Shown: positions 1 through 8,940 of the stretch, in pieces
Numbering within the stretch: position 1 is the first letter of the stretch
Layout of the letters: every line of letters begins with the position of its first letter
Source: a bacterium
GTDB lineage: Bacteria > Hydrothermota > UBA3073 > JACQXS01 > JAQTXJ01
Reading direction: 5' to 3'
Assembly (NCBI GenBank): GCA_028716385.1
Contig: JAQUPX010000001.1
Coordinates: 470,775 to 534,774, forward strand
DNA: 64,000 nt
The notes under the pieces: generated by a model
Seen by the model: the letters and a program-made list of their open reading frames with translations, nothing else
Database searches by the model: none
What the model was told of the DNA's origin: nothing
Program-made: the position numbers and the translations under genes

Positions 1-896
1 CGCAGGATAGCGGGTATATTATTACAGGATGCCTTAGATACTTTCAGATGTATCTTATAAAAACTACTTCATCAGGTAACATACTATGGACAAAAACTTT
101 TGGAGGGGATAGTAGTTATTCCTATCTTGGCAATTCAGTCCAACAAACAGAAGATGGAGGATTTATCATTGCAGGAATAAAACAGAGTAGTGAAAATTAC
201 TGTGATGGATATCTACTAAAAACCAATCCAACCGGTGATTCCTTGTGGACAAAAATCTTCGATAGAGACACTTCGGATCATATCAATTCAGTCCGGCAAA
301 CAAAGGACGGGGGATACATTATCTCAGGATATACGGCTTCCCCCGGGATAGGTAATTATGATGTGTATTTAATCAAGACTAACTCAAACGGTGATACTGT
401 TTGGACAAAAACTTTCGGCGGGCCTGCTGATGACAAAAGCTATTCAGTTGAGTTGACAAATGATAGTGGTTTTATAGTTGTAGGCTATACAAAGTCCTTC
501 GGCGCAGGCGGAACCGATGTATATCTCATTAAAACCAATGGAAATGGAGATGTCGCTATCGAAGAACCCTCCTCCAATTGGAGCGAAGCGACATCTTGCC
601 TTGGCGGACCAAACTTAACCGTCTCCCAAAACCCCTTCTCCAAATCTACAGTCATTAGTTACTCTCTACCCGCAAATGTAGGGTCCGTCTCAGGCGGATT
701 TAGTCTTGCGATTTACAACATCGCCGGCAAATTAGTAAAATCCTTTCCAATAACTCAATTACCTAATTCCCAAATGACCACTGTCGCCTGGGATGGCACC
801 GATAATAACGCAAACAACCTAAAAACAGGAATTTATTTTGTGAGACTTGTAACCGGCAACTTTAAAGAGACAAAAAAACTAATATTGATGAAATAA
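1..896 (+). CDS. T9SS-sorted repeat protein, 5' end outside window
   Basis: The frame is open from base 3, so the gene begins before the window and the ORF-track ATG at 48 is internal. The protein consists of repeats of about 50 residues with the pattern DGGYIISGYT...DVYLIKTNSNGDTVWTKTFGG, which resemble blades of a beta-propeller. It ends in a type IX secretion C-terminal domain (NPFSKSTVISYSL, IYNIAGKLV, then GIYFVRL and KKLILMK). It is probably exported and attached to or released from the surface; the ligand or enzymatic role is unknown. The linker before the sorting domain and one loop inside it contain GC-rich palindromic inserts (579-609 and 684-698). The T9SS assignment is confident, the propeller fold is likely. 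Confidence 0.85.
   Translation, partial: QDSGYIITGCLRYFQMYLIKTTSSGNILWTKTFGGDSSYSYLGNSVQQTEDGGFIIAGIKQSSENYCDGYLLKTNPTGDSLWTKIFDRDTSDHINSVRQTKDGGYIISGYTASPGIGNYDVYLIKTNSNGDTVWTKTFGGPADDKSYSVELTNDSGFIVVGYTKSFGAGGTDVYLIKTNGNGDVAIEEPSSNWSEATSCLGGPNLTVSQNPFSKSTVISYSLPANVGSVSGGFSLAIYNIAGKLVKSFPITQLPNSQMTTVAWDGTDNNANNLKTGIYFVRLVTGNFKETKKLILMK
579..609 (+). repeat. In-frame palindromic element (WSEATS type)
   Basis: The stretch encoding WSEATSCLGG is nearly identical to 36401-36430 in another T9SS gene. It contains gagcgaagcgacat followed by a degenerate CCGCC-TT-GGCGG hairpin. It lies in the linker between the repeat region and the sorting domain. Confidence 0.65.
684..698 (+). repeat. In-frame TCCGYCTCAGGCGGA palindrome
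   Basis: A copy of the 15-base palindrome found between genes elsewhere in the window, here translated as part of a loop (SVSGGF) in the T9SS domain, just before the SLAIYNIAGKLV strand. Confidence 0.65.
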
Positions 897-1307
897 AAAA
901 GAGAAGAGTAAGATGAAAAAACATATGGAACATTCTGCCTCGGCAATGTCGGAAATCCAATACTTTGTTTGTTCGTATGTTTTTCGTGACTATTCGTGTT
1001 AATTCGTGGATACTATCTTTTTGTAGTTTGAAGTCCGGTTTCTATTTTCTGTGTCCTAATAAATTTGTTCTCTGTATCTTTGCGGTAGAAAGCCTTTGCC
1101 TGCCCGCCGATTTTCTTGGAGGGGATCTTTATCCCTTAGTCCGCCTCAGGCGGACATTCAGCTCTGTCGGGTGAGAAATTATTTTTTTCTGTTAATTTAT
1201 TTGATATCCTTTTTTTATTATATTTTAGAATTTTATTGACAAGCTCTGTTATTGATAATATCTAAGATATAATAGATGTAGAATTGTTTAAAGAAATACT
1301 TGAAAAT
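897..1307. other. Intergenic region with dispersed repeats
   Basis: No convincing gene; the 69-aa ORF 965-1174 is repeat text. The region holds attcgtgttaattcgtgga, ctgtgtcct and tctttgcgg, members of the dispersed intergenic family described in the findings. The perfect palindrome gtccgcctcaggcggac lies at 1139-1155, followed by attcagctctgtcgggt, which recurs in diverged form at 53851-53886. A TTGACA at about 1237 may belong to the promoter of the next gene. Confidence 0.6.
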
Positions 1308-3173
1308 ATGAAAAAAATTATATCGGGAATTTTTCTTCTGCTTTTTTGCAGTTGTATGCAAAACCCTATCCCTCCTTCTTGGGATACGGAAATTAATTTG
1401 CCAATTGCTTCAAGAAATATTCTTATGCGTGATGTCTGCACGGATTCTATTGATTCCGTTTCTTTGTTTGAAAAAAGTTTCTCCATAGACCCTATATGGG
1501 TAAAAGATATTTTAGTTCTGGACTCTATCTGTCAGGATACATCCCTTGTATTTACCGATATTAAATTTAATCTCTCATCTAAAGATACCGTGTCTTTTAC
1601 GCTTGGCGATGTTATGCCGGAAATAAAACCCTTCCAGGGACAATGGCTGCCTACTGTTCCCGCGAAGGATTCAACCTTGAGCGATTCATTCCGTTTGCCA
1701 CTGGCTTTTGAATATATAGATATAGATTCCGGTTTTTTTGTTGTTGGCTTTAAAAATAATCTACCTATTGTAATAGATTCCGTATGCGTTAGTCTTATGA
1801 TTTCGGAAACTCTAAATCTTTATTATTATTTCATTAACCCGGGCGATTCGGCAATTAATAGTTGTAATCTGAGTGGAAAAACGGTTCAAAATCCAATTAA
1901 TTATGCAATGCATATCTGGACACGAGAAAAGACAGATTCTACAATGATTGATACTGCGGTTAATGTGGAAACATCCGTGGAATTATTTATTAGAACGCTC
2001 TCTGCAATGACCGGCAAATTCCCTCCCTGTACATCAAGCATGGTAACTTCTTTGGCTTTAACTCCTTATGCTATTAATTCTGCGAAAATTGATAGTGGAT
2101 ATTTTGAATTTCATTTTGAGAATCCTATACACGGAGAGTTTGGTTTCTTCGCTGAAGATACGGCAGAATGCAATTTCTTTAATATTCATAAAACTGTTGT
2201 AAATGGGAACAATGATACTACTATAGTAATAAGAAATGGCACTATTAACCCTGTAAACCGTGATTCTTTAAGACTAAATACTTGCTTTTACCCTACTGCC
2301 GGAAGTGTATGGGATACTCTTGATCAGAACGATACTTTTAGAGTTAGTATTAGACTTTATAGTATCTATGTTTCCCAAATTAGTGCACACTTTGATAGTA
2401 CTATAATTGCTTCTATCCCTACCTATAACAAAACTATAGATTATTATAATATTGACCCTACGGTAATAAAACTTGATAGTGTATGGTTCTTTATAAATAT
2501 GTATAATGGAATAGATGCAAACCCGGAAATAATTCTCAACGTAAGAGGAGCAAGAGCCGATTCTGTCAAAACTCTTACAATAGCGCGTACTATAACTCCG
2601 GATTCCAATTCTTTCAGAATAGGTGGGGACTCTGTTGTAAACTTTATTAACCTATTCCCCGAATCTATCAGTGTAAGCGGAGAAGTCAGATTAACCGGAG
2701 ACATAGGCGTAACTTCTACGGATTTTATATCGGGAGAAGCTGGTTTTGAAATGCCGGCAAGAATTATAATAAACGATACTCTTAAGATTGCTCCGGATAC
2801 TGTAATTGGAATTAGCATTCCACAACAAATAAAAGATGCTCCTATAGAAAGCACAAACTTGAAAATTCAGTATGCAAATCCTACTCCTTTGCAGGGAAAT
2901 ATAAACGTCTTTATGTCAACGGATTCAACCTCTTACGGTGAATGTATATATACGTTGCCGTTTGAACCTGCTACCGCTGCCAACCCCAGAGGAGAATATA
3001 CTACACGCTCTCCCGTAGTAATCAAAGAATATCTTAAATACGACAGACTCTGGCCCAGAATAGTTGTTAATATCTTTTCAAATGAAAAACCGGATACAAT
3101 AGCTGTCTTACCAAAAGATAGGTTTATGATAAAATCATTGCTGAAAATTAAAGTAAGGGTAGGGAAAAAATAA
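1308..3173 (+). CDS. Large exported lipoprotein, function unknown
   Basis: The start is set at the ATG at 1308 instead of the upstream TTG, because it begins a lipoprotein signal peptide (MKKIISGIFLLLFCSC, lipobox-like FCSC with Cys about residue 16). About 620 residues of beta-rich sequence follow, dominated by Asp/Ser/Thr and repeated D-S-V and T-I-V segments, without a catalytic motif I recognise. Probably a periplasmic or outer-membrane lipoprotein. It is followed at once by an outer-membrane barrel gene on the same strand, so a structural partnership at the outer membrane is a reasonable inference. No family name can be given from the sequence alone. Confidence 0.75.
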   Translation: MKKIISGIFLLLFCSCMQNPIPPSWDTEINLPIASRNILMRDVCTDSIDSVSLFEKSFSIDPIWVKDILVLDSICQDTSLVFTDIKFNLSSKDTVSFTLGDVMPEIKPFQGQWLPTVPAKDSTLSDSFRLPLAFEYIDIDSGFFVVGFKNNLPIVIDSVCVSLMISETLNLYYYFINPGDSAINSCNLSGKTVQNPINYAMHIWTREKTDSTMIDTAVNVETSVELFIRTLSAMTGKFPPCTSSMVTSLALTPYAINSAKIDSGYFEFHFENPIHGEFGFFAEDTAECNFFNIHKTVVNGNNDTTIVIRNGTINPVNRDSLRLNTCFYPTAGSVWDTLDQNDTFRVSIRLYSIYVSQISAHFDSTIIASIPTYNKTIDYYNIDPTVIKLDSVWFFINMYNGIDANPEIILNVRGARADSVKTLTIARTITPDSNSFRIGGDSVVNFINLFPESISVSGEVRLTGDIGVTSTDFISGEAGFEMPARIIINDTLKIAPDTVIGISIPQQIKDAPIESTNLKIQYANPTPLQGNINVFMSTDSTSYGECIYTLPFEPATAANPRGEYTTRSPVVIKEYLKYDRLWPRIVVNIFSNEKPDTIAVLPKDRFMIKSLLKIKVRVGKK

Positions 3174-3175
3174 CG

Positions 3176-3272
3176 GTTATAATGAAAGGATTTAAGTGGT
3201 TAGTTAGAGTTCGTGACGAAGGAACGTTACTCTAACTTATAAAGTTATAATGAAAGGATTTAAGTGGTTAGT
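3176..3272. repeat. Hairpin element flanked by a 29-bp direct duplication
   Basis: An exact 29-bp direct repeat (3176-3204 and 3244-3272) contains the first codons of the next gene. Between the copies sits a hairpin whose arms are GTTAGAG (3203-3209) and CTCTAAC (3230-3236), a member of the ATAAG hairpin family also found near 15.6, 28.3 and 59.3 kb. The first copy starts a 17-codon abortive ORF. The arrangement looks like an insertion that duplicated its target. Confidence 0.8.
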
Positions 3273-4473
3273 ATGTGGGGCTGTGCTCTTGAGCAACTCT
3301 GCGTATGCTATGTTGAACTTTAGCGGCAGGGGTGAAGGGTTGTCCCGCAATTATTCTGTTTTTTCAGCCGGGTTTGACGCAGTAGAATGGAATCCTGCAA
3401 ATCTTATACTGTCGCCTAAATTTTCGTTTAATATATTAAGCATAGGAATGGAATATTCTTCTAATTTAAGTGTAGGCGATTGGATGAAATTGGCTACTCA
3501 CGGATATTTTAATGATGAAGATAAAAAGATTTTCCAGAACGGCTTGTCTTTTGGTGCTTGTGGAGGAGCGCAGGCTATTTCTTTTTCCTGGAAAAATATT
3601 GCATTTACTAGTTGCCTTGCTACTAAAAATAAAGGCGAAATACCTTCGGATTTTACTCAAATGTTTTTTTGGGGAAATATTCCTGAAATAGATTCTGTAT
3701 ATAGTTTTAACGGGACGCAGGGTGTAAGCGAAATAGCCCTTAATGTTGGTATATCCGCAGCTCAATTACTGGCAAGCGATAACTTCTCTATAGGCGCAAC
3801 CATTAAATATCTGGAAGGTTTTTCTTATATGGATGCAAAATTGGATGGATACCTTAAAACTACTTTTGATACTACTGACTTTGCTGCGCCAACTATGATA
3901 TCCGGTAGCGGTAATGCCGTTCTGAGATATGCGGAAGGCGGCACCGGGTTTGGAATAGACATTGGTGCATTATATTTTAATAAAGATTATAATATGGGAA
4001 TATCTGTAATAAATATCCTGTCCGGAATGGAGTGGCTCGAAAACCCTGTAATAGATTCTTTGACAGGTACCGTAAAACCGACAGACCTTGAGCATTTTGA
4101 CCCTAATACAAGTGTTAAGTGGGATACAACAACTATTACGGGACACCCTTTTTCTACAAAAGAAGATATGAGCGTAAAGCTTGGATGCAGTATCAATAAA
4201 AAAGCTATGAATGTATCCGCAGAAATAGGTTACCCGCAGTGGATTGGAATGGGTGTGGAAGTCCCATATAAAGCAGTAGCTTTCAGAACCGGACTCGGAA
4301 TCGTAAAAGCTACTTCAAAATCTAACGTATGGATAGGTCTTGGAATAGGAACAAAATTCAAATTCTTACATACCGACCTTGGCGTGAGAGTAAGCCCTAT
4401 GAAAAGTATGTCGGCGGCTCTTAGCATGACAATATTGCCGGAAGAAAAAATAGAAAAAGCCTTCGGTCAATAA
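3250..4473 (+). CDS. Outer-membrane beta-barrel protein (PorV/DUF5723-like)
   Basis: 407 residues with a signal peptide (cleavage near AYA-M, about residue 20). The mature start, SGRGEGLSRNYSVFSAGFDAVEWNPANL, matches the N-terminal hairpin of PorV/OmpP1-type barrels common in FCB bacteria, in which the 'WNPA' motif is characteristic. Alternating hydrophobic strands continue to the C-terminus. In T9SS bacteria such proteins include the PorV shuttle, but many are paralogues, so no gene symbol is given. No Shine-Dalgarno sequence precedes the ATG; the original upstream region was displaced by the hairpin insertion at 3205-3243. Confidence 0.75.
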   Translation: MKGFKWLVCGAVLLSNSAYAMLNFSGRGEGLSRNYSVFSAGFDAVEWNPANLILSPKFSFNILSIGMEYSSNLSVGDWMKLATHGYFNDEDKKIFQNGLSFGACGGAQAISFSWKNIAFTSCLATKNKGEIPSDFTQMFFWGNIPEIDSVYSFNGTQGVSEIALNVGISAAQLLASDNFSIGATIKYLEGFSYMDAKLDGYLKTTFDTTDFAAPTMISGSGNAVLRYAEGGTGFGIDIGALYFNKDYNMGISVINILSGMEWLENPVIDSLTGTVKPTDLEHFDPNTSVKWDTTTITGHPFSTKEDMSVKLGCSINKKAMNVSAEIGYPQWIGMGVEVPYKAVAFRTGLGIVKATSKSNVWIGLGIGTKFKFLHTDLGVRVSPMKSMSAALSMTILPEEKIEKAFGQ

Positions 4474-4805
4474 GCTTCTCCTCGGTATCTATAATCCGTG
4501 TTTTCTCCCCTCTGTGTCCTCGGCATGAGTTTATCTTTTTTGGTTATCTGTTAATTCTAAACTCTTTGTTATTCTCCGTGTTTGGAGTTTACCCCGCACT
4601 TTGCGGGGTGGTTTTTCCCTTATTGTCTGTTTTCTGTAGTTTTTTAACTTTCAAACTTTATGTTTTTCTTCTGTTAATCTTTTTATTATCTGTGCCGATC
4701 TGCGTCCAATTTATTTCCGTACCCCAACACAGGTAACAAATTTTAGTCAAAAACTTGACAATACTAGAAGTCTTTATATATTTACACTTGCTGTTAAAGA
4801 CAAAT
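4474..4805. other. Intergenic region with repeats and a hairpin
   Basis: No gene. It contains dispersed-repeat text (tccgtg, ctgtgtcct, tatctgtgccgatctgcgtcc). A hairpin ACCCCGCA-CTT-TGCGGGGT at 4591-4609 is followed by ggttttt and may terminate the barrel gene. TTGACA at 4755-4760 with TATATT at 4777-4782 (16-base spacer) is a plausible promoter for the next lipoprotein. Confidence 0.5.
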
Positions 4806-5816
4806 ATGCAAAAGCTTAATTACCTTTTACTTTTATGTTTCTTTGTTTTTACCGGATGTATAACTCGATATACTCCCCCATCCGCCGCCGGCAAGGCTAC
4901 GGAAGTTATCGTGTTGTGTAATGATAAAAATTGGACGGAGATAAGCAACCTGATACCTAAAGTCTTAGAAAAAGAGATATACACGCCTACTACTGAAAAG
5001 GTTTTTAATGTTAAAAAAGTCCTTCCATCGGAAATCAATAAATACAAATATCGTAAAAACTGTTTGGTCTTGGGAATCGTAGGGGATGAAATCATTGATT
5101 CTTTGCTTGCAAAAAGCGCAATGAAAAAATTGTTAGCCGGCGAAGAATATATGTTCGGAGGACAGGATTTCTTTGTTAAAGGACAATTCTTTCTTATTAT
5201 AGCCGCGCCTACAGTTTATAAATTAAAAGAAATAATAGAAAATAATAGCGATGTAATTTTTAATTATTTTGTAGAAAATGTCGTAAAAACAATGAAGAAT
5301 GATTTGTATAAAGATGGTTATCAAAAAGCCGTATCCGATAGATTGCTTAAAAACTATGGCTTTTCAATTTCTGTCCCTCGTGGTTGGAATGTCGTGGAAG
5401 AAAAAAACGGATTTGTAGAACTTGTAAGACATTCACCGGATAGAATTATATCAATTTACTGGGAAACGACACCATTAAATGTAACTACCGAATTTGATAT
5501 TAATACTGCAATTGAATTTAGAAATAAAATAGGAGTTAAATATTATGATGGGGATTACATAGATACTACATTGGCAAAGTTTTATCAAGTGAATTTTCAT
5601 AATTCCTTAGCCGGTAAACTTGATGGAATATGGCAGAACGATGAGCAAATAATGGGCGGGCCCTTCAAAACATACTTTATGTCGGAAAACGGCAGGCTTT
5701 ATATGATTGATATGCACATATTTGCTCCCGGGTATAAAAAATGGAAATTCCTCCAACAACTTGAATTAATAATAGATACTTTTTCTTTTTTGTCCGAAAA
5801 TAAACAAGTTACGTAA
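4806..5816 (+). CDS. DUF4837-like lipoprotein
   Basis: The ATG at 4806 is preferred over the TTG at 4755 because it opens a lipoprotein signal peptide (MQKLNYLLLLCFFVFTGC, lipobox FTGC). The mature protein begins TPPSAAGKATEVIVLCNDKNW, resembling the start of the DUF4837 family (P-S-x-G-x-x-x-E-V-x-V-x-x-D-x-x-W). Those proteins are exported and uncharacterised, mostly in Bacteroidota. A second half (SISVPRGWNVVEEKNGFVELVR) looks like a separate sandwich domain. It is 11 bases upstream of a glycosyltransferase on the same strand. Family placement is moderate; function unknown. Confidence 0.65.
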   Translation: MQKLNYLLLLCFFVFTGCITRYTPPSAAGKATEVIVLCNDKNWTEISNLIPKVLEKEIYTPTTEKVFNVKKVLPSEINKYKYRKNCLVLGIVGDEIIDSLLAKSAMKKLLAGEEYMFGGQDFFVKGQFFLIIAAPTVYKLKEIIENNSDVIFNYFVENVVKTMKNDLYKDGYQKAVSDRLLKNYGFSISVPRGWNVVEEKNGFVELVRHSPDRIISIYWETTPLNVTTEFDINTAIEFRNKIGVKYYDGDYIDTTLAKFYQVNFHNSLAGKLDGIWQNDEQIMGGPFKTYFMSENGRLYMIDMHIFAPGYKKWKFLQQLELIIDTFSFLSENKQVT

Positions 5817-5827
5817 TATAAAAACTT

Positions 5828-6520
5828 ATGAAATTATCTATAATAATACCCGTATACAATGAGATAGAATTTTTGCCTAAAATAATTGAAGCAGTTAAAA
5901 AAGTAAACCTGCCGGATATAGTTAAAGAAATAGTAATCGTGGACGATGCTTCTAACGATGGGACAGGCGAATGGATTGAAAAATATGTATCCCAAAATCC
6001 GGATGTGAAATTCAAGAAACATAATATTAATATGGGTAAAGGCAGTGCGATTAAAACAGCCATAGCTATAGCGACCGGAGATATTATCGTGATACAGGAT
6101 GCAGATTTGGAATATAACCCGGAAGATTATAAAATCCTTTTAGTCCCTATTTTAGAAGGAAAAACAAATGTGGTTTACGGCAGCCGTAATTTACGAAAAA
6201 ACAAATCTTATTCTTATATATATTACTTTGGTAATGAAGTTCTTACGGAAATAACGAATATACTTTATGATACACATCTGACGGATATGGAAACCTGTTA
6301 TAAAATGTTTACTAAAGAAGTAGTTAAAGATATGGATTTGTGCGCAAAACGGTTTGATTTTGAACCTGAGTTTACTGCAAAAGTTATAAAAAATGGCTAT
6401 GAAATATGTGAAATACCAATAAGTTATAGCGCAAGAAGTAGGGAGGATGGGAAAAAACTAACATGGAAAGATGGCGTTAAAGCCCTCTGGACTTTAATAA
6501 AATATCGCTTTAAGGGATAA
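5828..6520 (+). CDS. Family 2 glycosyltransferase, DPM1-like
   Basis: 230 residues matching the dolichol/polyprenyl-phosphate hexose synthase branch of GT2. It starts LSIIIPVYNE, has the nucleotide-binding segment VDDASNDGT (about 39-46) and the metal-binding DAD (91-93). It is expected to transfer a sugar from GDP or UDP to a polyprenyl phosphate at the inner face of the membrane. The C-terminal transmembrane extension of some family members is missing, so it is a soluble or peripheral form. TCCGCCTGAGGCGGA follows three bases after the stop. Confidence 0.88.
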   Translation: MKLSIIIPVYNEIEFLPKIIEAVKKVNLPDIVKEIVIVDDASNDGTGEWIEKYVSQNPDVKFKKHNINMGKGSAIKTAIAIATGDIIVIQDADLEYNPEDYKILLVPILEGKTNVVYGSRNLRKNKSYSYIYYFGNEVLTEITNILYDTHLTDMETCYKMFTKEVVKDMDLCAKRFDFEPEFTAKVIKNGYEICEIPISYSARSREDGKKLTWKDGVKALWTLIKYRFKG

Positions 6521-6523
6521 CAA

Positions 6524-6538
6524 TCCGCCTGAGGCGGA
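6524..6538. repeat. TCCGCCTGAGGCGGA palindrome
   Basis: Perfect 15-base palindrome of the dispersed family, directly after a stop codon. Other intergenic copies or near copies lie at 1140-1154, 15607-15621, 21328-21342, 23234-23248, 28303-28317, 32632-32646, 53852-53866 and 57109-57123. Confidence 0.75.
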
Positions 6539-6579
6539 CTATAACAGACTAAGAGCTTGTAATAGAATAACTGATTGAA

Positions 6580-7296
6580 ATGAAAAAACCACAGAGTAAA
6601 ATAGAAGAGAACGACCTGTCAAAAACAGATTTTATTTATGTAGTATCTCACGAACTTCGCTCTCCCCTCGCAACCGTAAAAAATGCGATTGAAATACTTT
6701 TCGATGGTATGGCCGGAGAAATAACGGATACCCAAAAACATCTTCTCGAAATAGCAAACAAAAATATTAATAGATTAAATTTTATAATTGAAGATATTCT
6801 TGATATTTCCCGTATTGATTCAGGCCAGATAAGAATAGAATTTGCTCCTGTAGATATAAAAGAAGTGATCAATGATGTTGTAATTATGCTGGAACGGGAA
6901 GCAAATGAAAAAGGAATAAGTATCGAAAAAGTTTTGCCGGAAAAAATTATTAAGGTGAACGGAGATTTTCAAAGGATAATCCAGATACTTACAAACATAA
7001 TAGGAAATGCTATAAAGTTTACAAATAAAGGCAGTATTACTATTACGGCAACAGAAGAAAAAGAATATGTAAAAATATCGGTCAAAGATACGGGAGCCGG
7101 AATTCCTCCCGAAAATATAGATAAAATTTTTGATAAGTTCTTTCAAATCAGGGAATCTACCAGCCTAAGTTCAAAAGGTGTAGGTTTAGGCTTGACGATT
7201 ACTAAGAAATTAGTTACAATGCATAATGGAAAAATAGAAGTAGAAAGTGAACTTAATAAAGGTAGTACCTTTAGTGTCTTTTTACCGGTTGGATAA
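6580..7296 (+). CDS. Soluble sensor histidine kinase
   Basis: 238 residues with only the transmitter module. HisKA dimerisation domain with the phospho-accepting His24 in SHELRSPL, then a HATPase domain with the N box (NIIGNAIKFTNKG), G1 (DTGAGIPP), F box (FDKFFQ) and G2 (GVGLGLTI). There is no transmembrane or sensory domain, so input must come from a partner protein. It lies 15 bases upstream of a response regulator, its likely cognate partner. Confidence 0.92.
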   Translation: MKKPQSKIEENDLSKTDFIYVVSHELRSPLATVKNAIEILFDGMAGEITDTQKHLLEIANKNINRLNFIIEDILDISRIDSGQIRIEFAPVDIKEVINDVVIMLEREANEKGISIEKVLPEKIIKVNGDFQRIIQILTNIIGNAIKFTNKGSITITATEEKEYVKISVKDTGAGIPPENIDKIFDKFFQIRESTSLSSKGVGLGLTITKKLVTMHNGKIEVESELNKGSTFSVFLPVG

Positions 7297-7311
7297 ATAA
7301 GGAGGTGTATT

Positions 7312-7680
7312 GTGAAAAAAGTTTTAATTGTAGATGATGACAAGGATTTGATAGAAACGGTTACTTTTTATTTGACGTATGGCGAGTATTCTGTGAGGAT
7401 TGCCGAAAATTGTGCGCAAATGTTTAAAATATTAAAAGAAGAAAAACCGGATATTATACTTCTGGATATTATGCTGCCCGATATGGACGGAATTACAGCT
7501 TGCAAACACTTGAAAACAGACCCAGATTTGTTGTCCATTCCCGTTATGATGGTAACGGCAAAAGGTAAAAGAGAAGATATAGAAGCTGCTATAAAAGCAG
7601 GCGCAGATGGATATATCCCTAAACCGTTTAGTTTATCAAGATTGGTGGAAAGAATAGAAGAAATTTTAGCTCATCACTAA
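7312..7680 (+). CDS. Single-domain response regulator (CheY-like)
   Basis: 122-residue receiver domain starting at GTG, preceded by a strong Shine-Dalgarno (aaggaggtg). The acidic pocket DDD (8-10), phospho-acceptor Asp52 (LLDIMLPD), Thr in MVTAKG and Lys in PKPF are all present. There is no output domain, so it acts by protein contact, probably with the next gene products. The HK-RR-HDOD order suggests one signalling unit. Confidence 0.93.
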   Translation: MKKVLIVDDDKDLIETVTFYLTYGEYSVRIAENCAQMFKILKEEKPDIILLDIMLPDMDGITACKHLKTDPDLLSIPVMMVTAKGKREDIEAAIKAGADGYIPKPFSLSRLVERIEEILAHH

Positions 7681-7681
7681 T

Positions 7682-8065
7682 ATGGGACTTATTGAATTAG
7701 ATAAAATAGAACCCGGTATGGTGCTTGCCAAACCGGTATATAGTCACCTTGGAGCGCTCTTGTTGAAAGAAGGCAAAACGCTTACAGAAAAAGAATTGTT
7801 AATTCTTGAATCCTGGAAAATAAAAGAAATTGACATAGAAGGAGTAGAATCTTCCGAAAACAAAGACCAAATGTTTTCCGGGCAATTGGGAAAAGATGAA
7901 ATTGATAAAATAGAGGCGGAAATAGATGCGAAATTTTCCTCCGTTCCTCAAGATAATATGGAACATCCTGATATGGCAGTTAAGGTAATGATGGAAATAA
8001 AAAAGATAGTTAAAACAATAAAAGTAGAAAGTTTATTAGAGGAAAAGAAACATGGTATTAGATAA
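7682..8065 (+). CDS. Small protein resembling the N-terminal domain of HD-GYP proteins
   Basis: 127 residues. The first half (IELDKIEPGMVLAKPVYSHLGALLLKEG) follows the pattern seen before many HD-GYP phosphodiesterase domains (L-x-P-G-M-V-L-A-x-x-V-Y-x-x-x-G-x-L-L-L-x-x-G). The second half is charged and probably helical. It starts one base after the receiver stop and overlaps the following HDOD gene by 14 bases, so the genes are probably translationally coupled. It may be a detached regulatory domain of the HDOD protein. Confidence 0.65.
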   Translation: MGLIELDKIEPGMVLAKPVYSHLGALLLKEGKTLTEKELLILESWKIKEIDIEGVESSENKDQMFSGQLGKDEIDKIEAEIDAKFSSVPQDNMEHPDMAVKVMMEIKKIVKTIKVESLLEEKKHGIR

Positions 8066-8906
8066 AGACGCACTGTGGTATAGAATAAAAAAGATGAATA
8101 GTCTTTCTACTCTTCCCGAAATATATGATAGGGTTAGCGATATGATAAATGACCCTAAAACTTCGGCTGCAAATTTAGCAAGCGTTATCTCAAGAGATGA
8201 AACGCTTGTCGCTAAACTTTTAAGAATAGCAAACTCGCCTTTTTATAAAGCCACACCGGAAAAAATCACGTCTATAACTTTTGCGGTTGCTTTATTGGGT
8301 TTTAATGCAACTAAAAACCTTGTCCTTTCAGTGTCAATATTTGACCTGTTTCATACTTTTGAAGAATCCTTAAAAGTTACCGTAAGAGGTTTCTGGAAAC
8401 ATTCTATAACCTGCGCTGTCGCAAGTAAAATAATAGCACAAAACGCTAGACATAAAAATCCCGAAGAAATGTTTGTAAGTGGATTGTTACACGATATTGG
8501 GAAAATCGTAGAAATACAATATATGCCGGAAGATTTCAAAAAAATTATAAATATTATTAATACTAAAGAAGTATCTATGAAAGATGCAGAAGAAGAGGTT
8601 TTGAAATACTCACATACGGATGTCGGTAAAATGCTCGGAGTACATTGGAACTTATCCCCAAGAATTATTGATTGCGTGAGACTTCATCATATCCCGGATA
8701 AAGCAATCGAGAACTTAACCGAAGTTTCAATAGTCCATACTGCAAATGTTTTAAGTCATTCGCTGGAACTGGATTATAAAGTTCCTGTCTTAAATCAAAA
8801 AGCATGGGAAATACTAAACTTAAAAATAGATTCGCTCGAGCCTATTCTTAAACAACTTAAAAAAGAATCAATAGAAGCAATCGCTGTTCTTTTCCCAAAA
8901 AAATAA
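8052..8906 (+). CDS. HDOD domain protein
   Basis: 284 residues. An HDOD domain fills most of the chain (SLSTLPEIYDRV..., LRIANSPFY), with GLLHDIGK (His147-Asp148) that keeps the HD pair often lost in this family. HDOD proteins act in signal transduction downstream of two-component systems; their enzymatic activity is usually unproven. It overlaps the previous gene and is the last of the four-gene signalling operon. Confidence 0.88.
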   Translation: MVLDKDALWYRIKKMNSLSTLPEIYDRVSDMINDPKTSAANLASVISRDETLVAKLLRIANSPFYKATPEKITSITFAVALLGFNATKNLVLSVSIFDLFHTFEESLKVTVRGFWKHSITCAVASKIIAQNARHKNPEEMFVSGLLHDIGKIVEIQYMPEDFKKIINIINTKEVSMKDAEEEVLKYSHTDVGKMLGVHWNLSPRIIDCVRLHHIPDKAIENLTEVSIVHTANVLSHSLELDYKVPVLNQKAWEILNLKIDSLEPILKQLKKESIEAIAVLFPKK

Positions 8907-8940
8907 TTTGTCTTTGTCCTGCCTTGTTTTTCGGATCTCA

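Noticed and set aside
965-1174. 69-aa plus-strand ORF after the first gene
   Set aside because: It is composed of dispersed intergenic repeat text and the palindrome at 1139-1155, with no RBS.
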